From: Mytilus trossulus
Lineage: Eukaryota > Mollusca > Bivalvia > Mytilida > Mytilidae
Assembly: GCF_036588685.1 (NCBI RefSeq)
Contig: NC_086386.1
Location: 19,798,931 to 19,862,930 of the forward strand
Length of the DNA stretch: 64,000 bases
Direction: 5' to 3'
Shown here: piece by piece, positions 23,091 through 36,328 of the stretch
How positions within the stretch are numbered: the first letter of the stretch is position 1
How the letters are laid out: every line of letters begins with the position of its first letter
Program-made: the position numbers and the translations under genes
The notes under the pieces: generated by a model
Told to the model about the DNA's origin: nothing
Databases searched by the model: none
Seen by the model: the letters and a program-made list of their open reading frames with translations, nothing else

Positions 23091-26021
23091 ATGACTTAAA
23101 TAACTTTCTTATTAATTCTCTATTTTTTCCTGAAGTTATTCAGCGAGATATTTACACGTATTTCTGCCCAACTTAATGCATACTTGTTATAACAGCTTTT
23201 CCCTCTAAACAGAACATAAAATTACCTTTGAGGTGTACTATAGCATCCAGAATTAACATTTGTAAATTATATTCTTTGTCGAACATTTATCAAGAACTGA
23301 TCAAATTAAATGTATTACTTTCAATATGTATATCCGTTCTTGTATAATGAAATGCAGCCAAGTATACCGATTGATAGTACATTGAGGACATTCTGGTGTG
23401 ACACAGGTGACTGAACTGAACTGAACTGAATGTACTATGTTACTAGGAACGTAAAAACAAGAATTTGTATAGTTTACAAATCTTTGGTCAAAGAATAAAA
23501 TAAATGGTTTGTGAATTTCAAATAAATGTGTCGAAATATTATACTACAGCAACATAATTATCTTGTACCGCATTATGAAAAATATAAGGATAAAACAAAA
23601 TAAAATACATGTGCCGCTTTTATACGGATGATTAAGGAACCACTTTTAATTTCTTCCAATGTCGTAGTTACTTATGATAAGGATCTCATAATACTGATCC
23701 ATTACACTAATTACAATAATTTATGCTGGGTGGCACATTCCTTTTTTTAGTGTGTTCATGCTATAAATCGAACACACATAACGTTACACAGTAGCTAAGC
23801 GTTTGGTCATTCAAAAATTACGTATCATAAACGGAGCAAGTTGTCCCTGAAATAAAGTAACAAACAAAAAACAATAATCGTATCATTTGTACACGTGAAT
23901 AAAGACGTAGTATGCAATGTTTTATCATTATCACTACGAAATTCAAATGAATTTATTGAAGGCATGTTTGTGTAAAACGGATTGAAATGTTACATCGACG
24001 AAGATTTTTTTTTCTTTTGCATGTATGGAACTAAAAAATTAAATAAATACTTGTGAGAAATATCGTAGTTTATAAGGAACAATATAAATGTACTGTTTTC
24101 GATTTTAATTAGATGAAAACTAACCTTTTAATTTTATACCGTAAGAATGGTGATTTGCATAACATTGTTGAACTATCCGTCAGAGTGACGTGTAGTATAC
24201 ATGCGTATTCAAAATGAAATACAAAATCATACATAGATAAGATAAACTAATAAACGAAATATTAAGAACTTATTAATAAGGATGACTGAATGCATGTACA
24301 AGAAGGGACTCACCTTTTTATCAATACATCTAAATGAATAAACACGCTTCCAAAAACTGATTGTTTTCTATGTAACTATTTAAATATTTACTGTATATAA
24401 TTTACGTTCGTTTTTCAACCACGAATAGCAAAACAGTTAATTATAAAATTCATGAAGTATATCGCTTCAGTTTATAAAGTACATTTCATCCCACTGTGCC
24501 ATGGTTTGCCATCTTCATTTTTCTCTAAACAAAGTATGGTTGGTAGCATGTTATGAATTTATTTAGAATTTCGGAATTTTTTTTTTACAAAACCAATTTA
24601 ACGGAAAAAAATTCACGCTATCATTAGTCGAAAGAAATAAAAAGGCAGGATGAGCAACTTGTCAAAATGATGTCAGGATGACGATTTATGTAAAAAAAAA
24701 GTCCGGACAAAGTAATAAAAAAAGGCAGGACCGAATAGACTGGCAAATAAAAAGACAGGACAGACAATTAAAAAAAAATCATCCAAGTCCCCCCCCATCA
24801 AAATTAAATGGCAGATCTCTTAATTCAGAACCAACTGAGAAGAAACAGTTTAATTAAATATTTCAACGTGAAAACTGTTAAGATTTTGAAATTTAAAATT
24901 ATGAAATCAATGAATTTCACATGCGCTTGTGTTAAAGCTAGAATTACTATGGGATCATCAAGAACACAATCCTGTACATGAATACGACGATGTGGGTTAT
25001 AACAACCTTGACCGGCTACGTGAATACTGAACAGTCCATTCAAGTTCTATTTTCGCAGGTGTGAGGTCGAACGTTTGAATTGACCAATGCAAACGATCGT
25101 TCCTTTACGAGTTAATCTATTAAAGTTTCTTTGACTGAATACGTCGCACTACCTTTCGCTAAGCTTGGCCGCATTTCAGTGTAATCAACGTTATGGTACA
25201 ATAGACATTATAACAAAACAAATATACGTTAAAACTGTTTTGTCGACAGTGTTTTTGTATATCTTTTTTTTTTGCATATTAAAATCGATCTGTAAACTGC
25301 TTTGATGCAAATATTTGTACATAATTGACAATCAAAGCACCTAACATACAATAAGACAAATTGTCCCAACATGGTAATTAATCTCATATGTGACCAAACA
25401 TGACATTTCCAGACTCTTGGAGGTATACAGTCATTGTGAGAAAAACAGAATAAACTGGGAATGTTTTTAATCAAACAAGTTTATATCTATAAGCATTTAA
25501 TTACTTGGATTTTATATATATAATTACAAATCTTTTTAGTCTGAGATACATTATTTTCTTTTATATCTTTTATTTGCTTTAAACTAGCTTTCAATAACTG
25601 CGAGTACTTTAGAAAACTCCTTTGAGTCTTTTGTGATAGTGTTTTTGTTTGTAATACGTATCGATCTGATACGTGAAGCTCTTTCAACTGATTAGCATTG
25701 TTTTCAAGTTGTATTGCTACACCAATATTCTAAGTTTGGGGACGGTTTTGGCGTGAGCAAACATTTAAACACCGCCACATTCTGTATATGTGCATGTCCC
25801 AAGTGGGGAGTATGAAGTTCAATGGTTATCATTTGTTGCCTTGCATCATATATGTTTTACATGTATTGTGCTGTACATAAATTAGGTCAATAGTTTTCTT
25901 GTTTGAATTGTCTATCATTTGTCAATTCAGATATTATGCATATGTTTTGTTATAACTAAATGGCTAGTTTTTATTATAAAAATTATGTACATATACTTTT
26001 ATTCTCCGGAAAATTCTTTAA
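23091..26021. other. Mostly featureless spacer with repeat fragments
   Basis: No gene was recognised. A GAACT/TGAAC short tandem run lies at about 23410-23430. A simple GGCAGGA/GACAGGA-rich patch lies at 24640-24790. A repeat B-like piece at about 25735-25920 contains TTTAAACACCGCCACATTC and TGTCCCAAGTGGGGAG. The short minus-strand frames at 24825, 25229 and 25487 have no recognisable content. Confidence 0.35.
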
Positions 26022-26049
26022 TACAGTGGAGATTCCTTCTAACCTCTCA

Positions 26050-26325
26050 TTAGAACTGTCAAAATATCTGTCATAGAACTGTTCTTACCTGTCCTAGAAC
26101 AGTTCTACCTAGAACAGTTCTACCCTAGAACTGTTCTAAGTAGAACTGTCAGAATCAGTTATAGGTAGAATTGACTAAATCAGTTCTGGGTAGAACTGTC
26201 AGGATCAGTTCTAGGGTAGAACTGTCTAAATCAGTTATAGGTAGAACAGTTCAAATCAGTTCTAACCGTAGAACTGTCAGCAGAACTAACTAAATCAGTC
26301 AGGACTGTAGAACAGTTCTAAATGA
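26050..26325. repeat. Left AGAACTG/CAGTTCT array
   Basis: More than fifteen AGAACTG or CAGTTCT heptamers occur in about 275 bases, several as head-to-head pairs such as TAGAACAGTTCTA. Spacing words like AAATCAGTT and TGTCAGAATCAGTT recur. The array is mirrored at the right end of the element. A transposase-binding array is the natural reading, by inference. Confidence 0.85.
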
Positions 26326-27279
26326 CGTCACTGTAGTAAGGGCACTTTAGAATTTAGAAGAAATAAATCACTTCCAATTACTTTGCTATTAATATAATAG
26401 CAGATTTTCCATATTTTTTACTGATCAAACGTTACAAGTACAAATATCGAGTGAATAGAAGGTTATCCAACTCATCGGAGAAATATTTTTATAAGATTGC
26501 ATAGGAAACATCATTGTTTACGTTTCTTCGTTCCCCGTTTTTAAAAGTCTCTTCATAAATATAACTCTGCATTACATTCATGAAATTTTAATCGTAATTT
26601 ACCTTGTTTGCCTTGGATTTACATTCATTTAAGATTCTGTTTTGACAAATGTTCAAAGGAAAATTGTATTGTGAATGAATTATGGGATATTAATGAAAAA
26701 AGTGTTGTATTAGAACGTAAAAAAATATATACATTTGCACCATCTCGTCAATTTAGCCAGACTTATCCATAACAATTATAAATGATATCTGGGAGTCTGG
26801 AACTTAGAAAAATATACTCATCTGAACATGAATGAAACATTTGCCCCTGGACGTTCGGCTACAAACAAAATCATGCATATATATTAACAGTATACAATTC
26901 CAAGAAGAGAACTTCCCATACATGTAATTTTATTTTAAAATAAAGTATATGAATCAGTCATGTGAGTGTTGGAAGACGACGTAAAATAGTTTTGTTTAAA
27001 AACAAAAAACATTACAAATCTGAGACTACTATATAGTAGTTTCAGCATAAACTAACAGACTTAAAAAGTCACTTTAGTGACGGTTCATTATTAGGGATAC
27101 AGAGAGGAAATAACGGCGCACTAAATGTAGATATAGTATAAATACACCTTATCGCTATTTGTCTGCCATTACTGGATATCACACAGGTTCCCGTCACAAA
27201 ACAAAATATCTGACGCCACAATGGAAAAGTGATTGTTGTATGCTTCAAAAGTTCAAGAGGCCTGGTCAGCAAGAAATAG

Positions 27280-28960
27280 CAATAAGGTGTATTGTGTTCC
27301 AAAGTTGGTGTCATTTTTATCATACGATCCGTCCTGACATAGAAATATTATTGGTTTACAATGACTGAGGCCATATATATTTACATGATAAGTGTAAATT
27401 AGTTCAGTTTTGGTTGATGTGGTCAATTATTTTTGTTAAAACGACTCAGTCTGATACATCTATATAGAAACTACTGAAATTTGTTTACAATTCAATATTT
27501 TGAATAAAAAGACAATGAAAGAGGACTTGCAGAAAATTGCTAGTACTCTAAATTGATGTTGAAAATTTTTTGTAGCCAATGTGTTACAATATTGCTGTCA
27601 TTTGAATTATACAATCCATCGTAATATGTAACTATAAGTGATTTACTATGCGGCTATATATATATATGTATAAAGATTTACATTATAAAGTGTAAATATT
27701 GTCAGTTTTGGTTGATGCTGTCACATATGGTCAGTTTTGGTTGATGCTGTCACATATGGTCAGTTTTGGTTGATGCTGTCAAATATGGTCAGTTTTCATG
27801 GTTTTGGTTGATGCGGACAAATAATTTTTTTATATCCATGAGTCAGTCTGAGATATAAAAACTACTGAAATTAGTTTACGATTCAAAATTTTTATTAAAA
27901 AGAGGACATGCTGGCACTATAAACTGATTTGAGCATAATTTTGTTTTCCAAAATTGCTTTCATTGATATTAAACAATCCATCCTGCTATAAAAATATAAG
28001 CTCGTGCAATATAAAATTCTACTCGGAACAATATTCCCCAATATTCAACCAATAACCCTATAATATAGATCATTTGTATTATCATGATTATACACTCGAT
28101 CCCTACATAAAAATATTACAGATTTACTATGCGACTATAAGAGTTACATAAAAAAGAGCAAATATGGTCAGTTTTGGTTGATGTGGTCAAATACGGTCAG
28201 TTTTGGTTGATGCTGTCAAATATGGTCAGTTTTGATTGAGGCAGACAAATAATTATGTTACATGAGTCAGTCTGAGGTATGAAAACTACTGATATTTGTT
28301 TCTGATGCGATATTTTGAATAAAAATAGGAAATGCTGGCACCCTCAATTGATGCGGAAAAAAATTTGTGGTCATTGATTTCCAATCTTGCAGTTATTTAT
28401 ATACTACAGTCCCTCTCGACCTAAAATTATAACTGAATTGCTGTGCAGCTATATAGATTTACAAAAATATACAAAGCGAATATGGTAAGTTTTGGTTGAT
28501 GCAATCAAAAGATTTTATTACACGACTCAGTCTGAAGTATAAAAACTACTGATATTTGTTTATGATTCAATATTTTGAATAAAACGAGGACATGCTCATT
28601 GGAGGATCAAGCAGAGGGGGTCCAGGGGTTGGAACCCCACTTTATTTTTGACATCAATGCATTTGAATGGGAGCATAAAAATGGCTGGATCTGCCACTGC
28701 ATGCTGGCACTATAAATTGATGCGAACAAATGTTTTTTCCAAAATTGCTGTAACTTGTATATAACAGTCCCTCTAGAACTAAAATTAAAACTGAAGTACT
28801 GTGCAGCTATATAGATTTGCAGAAAGAAAAAATCAAATGATGGCAGTTTAGATTGATGCGGTCAAAAGATTTTTGTTAAACAGGTCGTCCGAGTTATGAA
28901 AACTACTCGTAAACTGGTATTAAATTGGTTAATGAGGTCCAATAATTTAGTTTTGTGATA
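27280..28960. repeat. Imperfect tandem units (~260-420 bp) inside the 3.75-kb element
   Basis: About five units share in order: AAACTACTGAAATTTGTTT, a TATTTTGAATAAAAA segment, GGACATGCTGGCAC, CAATCC(A/G)TC, a CTATATAGATTTACA segment and GGTCAGTTTTGGTTGATGC. In the third spacer the last word is itself repeated three times (27728-27790). The units differ by indels. There is no coding frame. Confidence 0.7.
28590..28712. repeat. Small nested insert with GGATC ends
   Basis: GGATCAAGCAGAGGGGGTCC at the left and GGCTGGATCTGCC at the right frame a C/G-run-rich stretch. It interrupts one tandem unit between GGACATGCT and GCATGCTGGCAC. It resembles the GGCGGATCCAG elements at 52290 and 52725. Confidence 0.5.
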
Positions 28961-29299
28961 ACGAGCCATCCTGACTCCCGGAATAACAAATGCAAAACAA
29001 TTCATACCATAATGCCCCACCCCCTCTAATACTAACGGCCTAATTTATGTACAAAAAATGAAGAAAAAAAACAAATAATTTATGTAACACATCAACAAAA
29101 GAAAATCACTGAATTACATGCTCCTGACTTGGAACAGGCACATACATGCAGAATATGGCGGGGTTAACAGGTTAAACATGTTCTCCTGCCGATTATAAAT
29201 CTGAAATAAATCCGGCAAAATAGAAAATTTAACTCTCTCTATATAATTTCAATCGCTTTTTTACCCAGGCCTTTATATTAAGGCAAAGAGTTCTTAAAA

Positions 29300-29745
29300 C
29301 TTATAAATCAACTCTAGCCGTAGAATTTATAAATCAATTTTAGCCGTAGAATTTATAAATCAATTTTAGCCGTAGAATTTATAAATCAATTCTGGTCGTA
29401 CAATTTATAAAAATCAATTCTAGCCGTAGAATTAGAAATCAATTCTAACCGTGGAACTGTTCTAGAAGTAGAACTGACCAAATATTTCTGATACCAAATA
29501 TTTGGTCAGTTCTAGCTAGAACTGTTCTAGAAGTAGAACTGACCAAATATTTGGCTAGAACTGTCTAAACTGTTCAAGGGTAGAACTGTCAGGATCAGTT
29601 CTAGGTAGAACTGTCCAAATCAGTTCTAGGTAGAACTGACCAAATCAGTTCTAGCTAGAACAGTTCTAACCTAGAACTGACTAAAAGGTGTCAGGCTGAC
29701 AGTTCTACGTACTGTTCTAGAATAGTTCTCCTGACAGATTTAATG
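29300..29745. repeat. Right subterminal arrays
   Basis: First come four to five units of about 24 bp (TTTTAGCCGTAGAATTTAT, 29300-29440), and then the AGAACTG/CAGTTCT array (29450-29745) mirroring the left end. The second array holds palindromes such as GTTCTAGCTAGAAC. Confidence 0.8.
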
Positions 29746-29771
29746 AGAGGTTAGAAGTGATCTCCACTGTA

Positions 29772-32071
29772 TGTCCAGATTGAGAAGAAGTTCCCTTTTT
29801 TTTTTACTGGTTGCTTCCAGCAAACAATTCGCCGATATGTTTTCTGTATGCAGCGTGACCTTTCTCGTAAAAATCCGGTGATAGCAATAAGCAAGTGCGA
29901 AAGGAAAACTAAACGTAAACATCGATCCGTCATCAAGACAAACTATATTTTATTGTACCTGTTATACACGTGCTACCTGAATATCCATGCTTCTTTGTTC
30001 ATTGTTTACAAACGGGTGGCAATCGTTAAACTTCGGATTAAAAGCACCACCATTAATGAGCTGCCATATTTTCACAAAAACACTGACCAACTAAAATATT
30101 TTTTGACGATTATACGAAATTTATGCGAAAAAAAATGATAAAATGTTGCACAGTAGACTAAGTTTATGATAGGTGCATGCATTGGTTCAATAATCGGATA
30201 AGTATTTGTTTTCTCCAATCACTCGTTTCATATGAATTTAATATTTAGCAAAAAGTAAGGAATCAATCGGGAACAGTAAAATGACGTAAAAATTGTGTAT
30301 ATTAAATACGAAAATTTAAATGAAGCACCTTTTCTTATCTTTTCACTAGTGCATTGTACGTCACGGTTTGCAAGTGAAATTTCACTTAATACCAATTAAC
30401 ATTGCTGTCTATATTCTTTTTTCAACACAATGATAATGACACTTTACTGCTTGTTTGGTTCGTTCACATATAACTGTCAATATAATGGAATTTTATGCGA
30501 TTGTCTTACAAATGAGTGGGTTTAGCTAGCTAAAAATCATTTCTACATAAGAAAATGCCTGTTGCAAGTCAGGAAGATTACAGTTATTAATCATTCGTTT
30601 GATGTGTTCGAGCATTCGAATTTGCTATTCGATCACGGAATTTCTGTTTTGAATTTTCCATACTATTGTTATTTTACTTTTAACTCTCAATTATTCTCTA
30701 TACAATGTATATTATGTTTAACATAGAAACAGCCAATGATAATATAAGGTAAAACAGTTAAACACATCAATGAATATTGCATTTCGATTTTGTTCGGGGT
30801 TATTATATGTTTGATATGATAATATAAAAATTATTCAATGTTATATTTGTTCCAGTTATTACAATATGTTTGATATGATAATATAGCTTTACAAGTATCT
30901 TCTCATTCAACTCTTTTGTAAAATCATTCATCCATCCAATTTCACTTAGAAAAAAAATAACATGACAAGAATACCAACTCCTAGAAAAATTCAAATCGAA
31001 AAGTCCCTTATCAAATGGCAAAATAAAAAGCTGAAACACATCAAACGAATGGAAAACAAGTGTTATATGGACTCAGTACCGGCATTTCCCTATGAAGAAT
31101 TAAATCGTATTTTATAGCTAGTTAAATTTCTCATTTGTCTGACAGTCGCATAATATTCCATTAAATTGGCAAAAATGTGTGAACAAAATAAAAATACACA
31201 ATTTGTAAAAATGTCAAAATAGGGGCACAGCAGTCAACTTTTTTTTTATTATCTGAATCACTATAAAATCAAATAGATATGTCAACAAAGAGACATATTT
31301 GAATATGGCGAGTAGAGTTTAAACAGTTAAGCTAAGTTATCAAATATCTCCCACCAAACATTCTTCTCAGCGCTTTTGCATAAATATTGAAAATCAAAAG
31401 CTGGTATTAAATATTATTTGTTTCCATAATGATGCAAGTGACTTTAAAATGATCTGTCTATTCATTTCAAGAACGAGATGTATTATATAGTTTTGTCCAT
31501 GTGTTAAGACGTGAATCCGTGTGGTGTTTAACGAGATGCCTAAAATCATCCGATATCCAGACATAAGTAAACAGAAAGATCAGATTTTTTTATCATGAAC
31601 AGCAAAAATAAAAATCGTAAGATATGCAAGCATGGTATATTTAAAATGCTACCTTCTGCATAAAATTGTAAAAATAATCTATAAATTGAAGACAAATCAA
31701 ATTCAAAACTGATTTCAGTCTTTCCTAAAATTCAATCTAGATAAGTGGTTGATGTTAAATAGTCGTTTTGACATTGATATTGAAACGGTACATTACATTT
31801 TATTTGGTTACATATTTTTCTGGCAAGAACAAAATTTCAAGTAGTTTTACGATGATTTTTTTTAAATGGAAATTTCTTAAATTTGCATATTGATAAATAA
31901 CTTTTCAATGTGTTTAAGGTGGTACCCATTACTTTAACTAAAATTAATTTGATTCTTTTAATTTTCTTAAAATTTTGACAAAGCATATCCTTTGACCCTT
32001 TGACAAAAAAATAAAAAAAATAAAAAAAATTGAGCGAACCGTTTTTTCAGAAAAATTACACTGGTTCTAGC
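29772..32071. other. Spacer between two TIR elements
   Basis: No gene is seen. It holds a plus-strand repeat C copy at about 30470-30690 (GTTCACATATAACTGTC, TTTTATGCGATTGTC) and an inverted one at about 31035-31265 (TGACAGTCGCATAATATTCC, ATGTGTGAACAAAATAAAAA). Short frames at 29740-30138 and 30803 are not considered genes. Confidence 0.45.
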
Positions 32072-33318
32072 AGTTTCACTGGGGTGAAGCTGATGACCGT
32101 AACTGCATTCACGGTCATCCCAAGATGTCGGATGAAAAATTAGGTCAGTAGTTTTATTGTCTGTTAAAGTGTTTCTACATCATGTTCTTTACAAAACATA
32201 CTTTGATACGATGTAAATATATAAAAGATTCACACGGAAGTCACAAGTCTCTACCGAGGAACGTGTATAAAACGGGAATTTGGATTTGAAAAATTCGCGA
32301 GGATGACCGTAAATCGTAATCGAGATGACCGTAACAGGATTAGCAATTCATAACAAGGCTGACCGTAATTGGTTAAAAGATTACCGTTAATTGTTAAGGA
32401 TGACCGTAATTTATAAAGAAAGACTAAATTTAAAAGGATGACCGTCAATTGAAAGAAATATCCATATTTGTATGCATTGTGTTTTGTTGAGTTTGTTGAG
32501 TTAGGGGCTTGGTTAGTTCTTTTTAACTATTTGGCTTGTAGTTGGATGCTACATATGACGAACCATATATTTGAAGCATGTCTTATTTTTGTCTACCTTT
32601 AGGATAATGTTGTCTTCAAAAATTACACCTTTGTTAAGCCAATTTAGTCTTACTCAAATGATAGATGAACCTACTCATTTTACTGAATCGTCGTCATCAT
32701 TGTTAGACCTTTTTATAACAAATGATGCTCACATAATAAATTACTGTGGAGTCGGGCCACCTTTATTAGACCAAATACGTTTTCACTGTCCTATAATTAG
32801 TCTTTTGAACTTTCCAAAATGTCGTCAAAAAACTTTTAAGCGGAAAATTTGGCTATATGATCGAGGAGACTGTGACAGATATCGTAACATTTTATCTGAA
32901 AAAATTGGGATTCCGTAATTAACTTAAATAACGTTGAACAATTTACAACCGAAATAACAAAAACTATCATAGAAGCTGCTGAAAATTGTATTCCAAATAA
33001 AATAATAACTGTTCGCAAAAATGAACCTTCATGGCTAACAAATGATGTTAAAAAAAAGATAAGGGAAAAAAATAGAATTCACAGAAAGGCTAAAAAATAT
33101 AAAAACCCATCGGAGTGGTCAAAATTTAAGAAAATATAAAATGAAGTTACTAGTTTAATAAGAAAATCGAAGGATGATTATAACAACAATTAAATTTAAA
33201 AAATCACGAACAGTAAACCGTCCACTACTTACTGGTGGAAAACGGTTAAACAAATATCCGGATTAAAAACAAACGACGCAAGTGTACCCCCATTAACGGT
33301 TTAATAACAACTTAATAT

Positions 33319-34160
33319 TTGATGAAATCGAAAAGGCAAATGAATTTAGTCGGATTTTTTTCTTCCCAGTCAAATATTGATGATTCAAGTGCTGTGTTAC
33401 CTGAAGAACTTCATAATATTAGTGATGACAAAAGTCACATTAGTTATATAGAACTTACTGTTACTGAAGTTGAAGATATAGTGAAAACTGTTAATCCCAC
33501 AAAAGCTTCTGGCCCAGACCTCATAAGTCCCAAATTGTTAAAAGAAGCATGTTCTGTTTTAAAGTATCCACTATGTAAACTATTTAACTTATCGTTAAGT
33601 ACGTCCACTTTTCCAGATCAATGGAAAAGAGCAAAAATTACCCCAGTTTATAAAAATAGTAAACCGAATGACGTTAAAAACTATAGACTTATTTCCTTGT
33701 TGAGTGTAACATCAAAGTGTATGGAACGATGTGTATATAAACATGTTTACAATCACTTTATGCGCAATAATATTTTAACGAAAAATCAGTCGGGCTTTAC
33801 ACGGGGGGATTCAGCAGTTAATCAATTAATTAACATTTCGAATGATTTTGGGAAGGATTTAGATAGCGGTAAGGAAATAAGGATAGTATTCTGTGATATA
33901 AGTAAGGCAGCAACCATTTGATTTTCTGGTTGCTGCCTAAAGCGTTTGATCGAGTCTGACATAAGGGACTGCTATTCAAACTTCAACAAGCGGGCATACC
34001 GGGTTCTTCACTAAAGTGGTTTGAAAATTATCTTACAAATAGAGTCCAGCGGGTGGTTATTAACGGTTCAAGTTCCGAATGGTTACCTGTAAATGCAGGC
34101 GTCCCACAAGGGTCCATTCTAGGCCCTCTCCTTTTTTTTATATTTATAAACGATATTGTA
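33319..34160 (+). pseudogene. Reverse transcriptase domain of the LINE, first part
   Basis: The open stretch 33319-33921 shows RT block motifs: NPTKASGPD, WKRAKITPVYK, NYRLISLLS, NQSGFTRGDS and the FCDISKA catalytic Asp region. Normally this would run straight into the FDRV motif, but a 37-base hairpin insert intervenes. After it, a TGG codon of the VWHK motif reads TGA. RT signature blocks then resume up to the [12 protein letters not shown] box (about 34105-34140). Repeat B cuts the domain at about 34160. Confidence 0.8.
33906..33937. repeat. 11-bp-arm hairpin inserted in the RT
   Basis: GGCAGCAACCA at 33906-33916 pairs with TGGTTGCTGCC at 33927-33937. With the following TAAAGC it separates codons that are adjacent in the RT family (SKA and FDRV). 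It looks like a templated or foldback insertion. Confidence 0.7.
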
Positions 34161-34340
34161 GAATAGATATAGGAAGATGTGGTGTGAGTGCCAATGAGAC
34201 AACTCTTCATCCAAATAACTATTTAAAAAGTAAACCATTATAGGTTAAAGTACGGCCTTCAACACGGAGCCTTGGCTCACACCGAACAACAAGCTATAAA
34301 GGGCCCCAAAATTACTAGTGTAAACCCATTCAAACGGGAA
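34160..34340 (-). repeat. Repeat B inserted in the LINE
   Basis: The reverse-orientation landmarks are AGGAAGATGTGGTGTGAGTG, CCAATGAGACAACTC, GTACGGCCTTCAACACGGAG and CCTTGGCTCACACCG. RT coding stops before it and resumes after it with the FADD box. It is probably a SINE-type insert; a target duplication was not resolved. Confidence 0.7.
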
Positions 34341-34684
34341 TTCAAGCTCAAATTAAGCTATTCGCAGATGACACTTCATTATATATTATGGTTGACAATC
34401 CAACAGAAACAGCTAAAATTTTAAATGACGATCTAGATAAGATTTATAATTGGTCAAAAATGGCTTCTTAATTTTAAAGCCCAAAAAAATGAAAGTATGA
34501 TAATTTCAACAAAAAAAAAAACCCTTTCATACTCCATTTAATATGAACACCCAAGAGCTACAAAGAGTAAGTAAACACAAACATCTAGGTGTCTTTTTTT
34601 CTAACAACAGATCCTGGAACGACCATATTGAACATATAGTTTCTAAATCTTACAAAAGAATAAATAAAATGAGAAAAATAAAAA

Positions 34685-35503
34685 ATGTTCTTGATAGATT
34701 TTGACTTGAACAAATTTCGCTCAATTCTTGAATATGCTGATGTCGTTTGGGACTCTCAAAATCAGAATTTGATTGCTAAACTTGAAAGTATTCAGCTTGA
34801 CGCAGCGCGTATCGTCACGGGGGGTACTAAACTTAGCAGTATAAACAATTTATATGTTGAAACTCGATTGGAAAAATTATCTGAAAGACGACGCAATCAC
34901 AGACTAACTCATTATCACAAAATTTTGAATAATAAAACTCCAGAGTATTTAAGAGACTTATTGCCTGATTCAGTAGGCAGTAGGCATGATCATAATACAA
35001 GACAGAGAAATAATATTTCACAAGTCAACACACGGACCCATTTATATTCTGAATATTTCATCCCTGCAACAACAAAACTATGGGACACTCTTAACTTAAA
35101 CATAAGAAAATGTGAATCTTTATCATAATTCAAAAAACAAATTAGTACCCAAAATAGTAAGATCCCAGCGTATTATTATATAGGACATCGTTTTGGTCAA
35201 ATTCTTCATGCTCGCTTAAGAATGGATTCAAGTTCATTGAAGTCTCACCTTTTCCTTCGTAACTTAGTAGACGCTCCAAATTTTCGTTGTGGTGATGTAG
35301 AAACAAATTCTCACTTCTTGTTATCTTGTCCTATATATACTAATTTAAGAAAAGGACTATTGGATTCTGTTTCAGTTCTTCCTGTCCAAGTTAACACAAA
35401 AACTTTGCTTTTTGGATCAACGGTACTCTCAGATGAGCAAAATGGTCTTTTATTTAGTTTGGTGCAGAAATATATTATCAAAAGTAAACGTTTTAACCCT
35501 TGA
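34685..35503 (+). pseudogene. LINE C-terminal region (thumb and Cys/His tail)
   Basis: Two adjoining frames (34685-35128 and 35222-35503) carry the end of the polyprotein: the ILEYADVVWD motif, the basic LSERRRNHRL segment, and a terminal CG-x6-HFLLSCP knuckle. The latter is usual in CR1- and jockey-like elements. A stop and frame change at about 35128-35220 separate them. The C-terminus ends at the stop at 35501-35503. Confidence 0.75.
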
Positions 35504-35579
35504 TGTTAATGCTTCATCACTCAATAGGAACCAAAGCATTTCACACTGTATACATTACAACAATACATGTTTATTTTTA

Positions 35580-36328
35580 TACGCCCGTCAAAATTTTGAA
35601 GGGACGTATTATGGTATACACATGTCCGGTGTCCGTCCGTCCGTCCGTCCGTCTGTCTGTCCGTCTGTCCGTCCGTCTGTCCGTCTGTCTGTCCGTCTGT
35701 CCGTCTGTCCGGCGTAAACCTGTCGCACCGTAACTTGAGAACGACTTATCCAAATTGCATGAAACTAAATATAGTTGTTTCTTATAAAGGTCAAATGATC
35801 TGTATACTTTTTGGTGAAAATTAGATTTAAACTTTTTGATTTACGGCACTTTGTAACTTAAACAGGGGTGTGTTTTTTTCACATGTCGCAATGTATCTCA
35901 AAAACGATTCTTGATTATGGCTGAAAACTTTAAACACTTCTTTGTTATATTAATCTAAAGATCTGTATACTTTTTGGTGAAGATTCAAAATTTTATTTTT
36001 GAGTTATTGAGTATTTTGTTAAATAGGGGAGGTTTTTTTTACATGTCGCGCCGTATCTCAAAAAATAATTTATGATTATTGCTTAAAACTTTACACACTT
36101 CTTTGTTATATTAATCTAAAGATCTGTATACTTTTTGGTTTTGATTCAAAATTTTATTTTAGTGATATTTAGTTTTGTGTAAAAAAAAACAACAGGGTGG
36201 GGGGTTTCCCGCCGTGTCTCAAAAACTATATATGGTTATTGCTTAAAGCTTTCTCAAAAAACTATTTATGATTATTGCACATAACTTCCACATAAGACGT
36301 CGGGCGTATCATGCGCTCATGGCGCAGC
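35580..36328. mobile_element. ~750-bp repeat with ACGCCCG/CGGGCGT ends and CCGT array
   Basis: It starts ACGCCCGTCAAAATTTTGA and closes with CGGGCGTATCATGCGCTCAT and GGCGCAGC. The 12-base word TGTTTATTTTTA flanks both ends (35568-35579 and 36329-36340), which suggests a long target duplication. It holds a CCGT/CTGT tetranucleotide array (35632-35712) and three degenerate units of about 130 bp containing GATCTGTATACTTTTTGGT. It has no real gene; the Arg/Pro/Ser/Val frames are microsatellite translations. Confidence 0.65.

Larger units (their letters stand above)
26024..29769. mobile_element. 3.75-kb TIR element with AGAACTG subterminal arrays
   Basis: The inverted ends CAGTGGAGATTCCTTCTAAC (left) and CAGTGGAGATCACTTCTAAC (right, reversed) extend to CCTCTCATTA, giving about 30 bp. 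TA flanks both sides (26022-26023 and 29770-29771). A CAGT end with a TA duplication fits the Tc1/mariner or a related group. Both ends carry dense arrays of TAGAACTG and CAGTTCTA, often as palindromes. The interior is made of repeats without a transposase frame, so it is non-autonomous. Confidence 0.8.
32565..35510 (+). mobile_element. Non-LTR retrotransposon (CR1/jockey-like LINE), 5'-truncated and broken
   Basis: Coding remains run in order: the end of an endonuclease domain (LTQMIDEPTHF, LLDLFITN at 32571-32918), the RT fingers and palm, the FADD catalytic motif (34360-34380), and a C-terminal tail with a Cys/His knuckle. Many frame changes and stops are present, so it is dead. It lies inside the 4.96-kb TIR element. 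It is itself interrupted by a hairpin insert (33906-33944) and by repeat B (about 34160-34340). Confidence 0.85.

Noticed and set aside
35412-35733. Arg/Pro/Ser/Val-rich frames
   Set aside because: They are translations of the CCGT/CTGT tetranucleotide array at 35632-35712.
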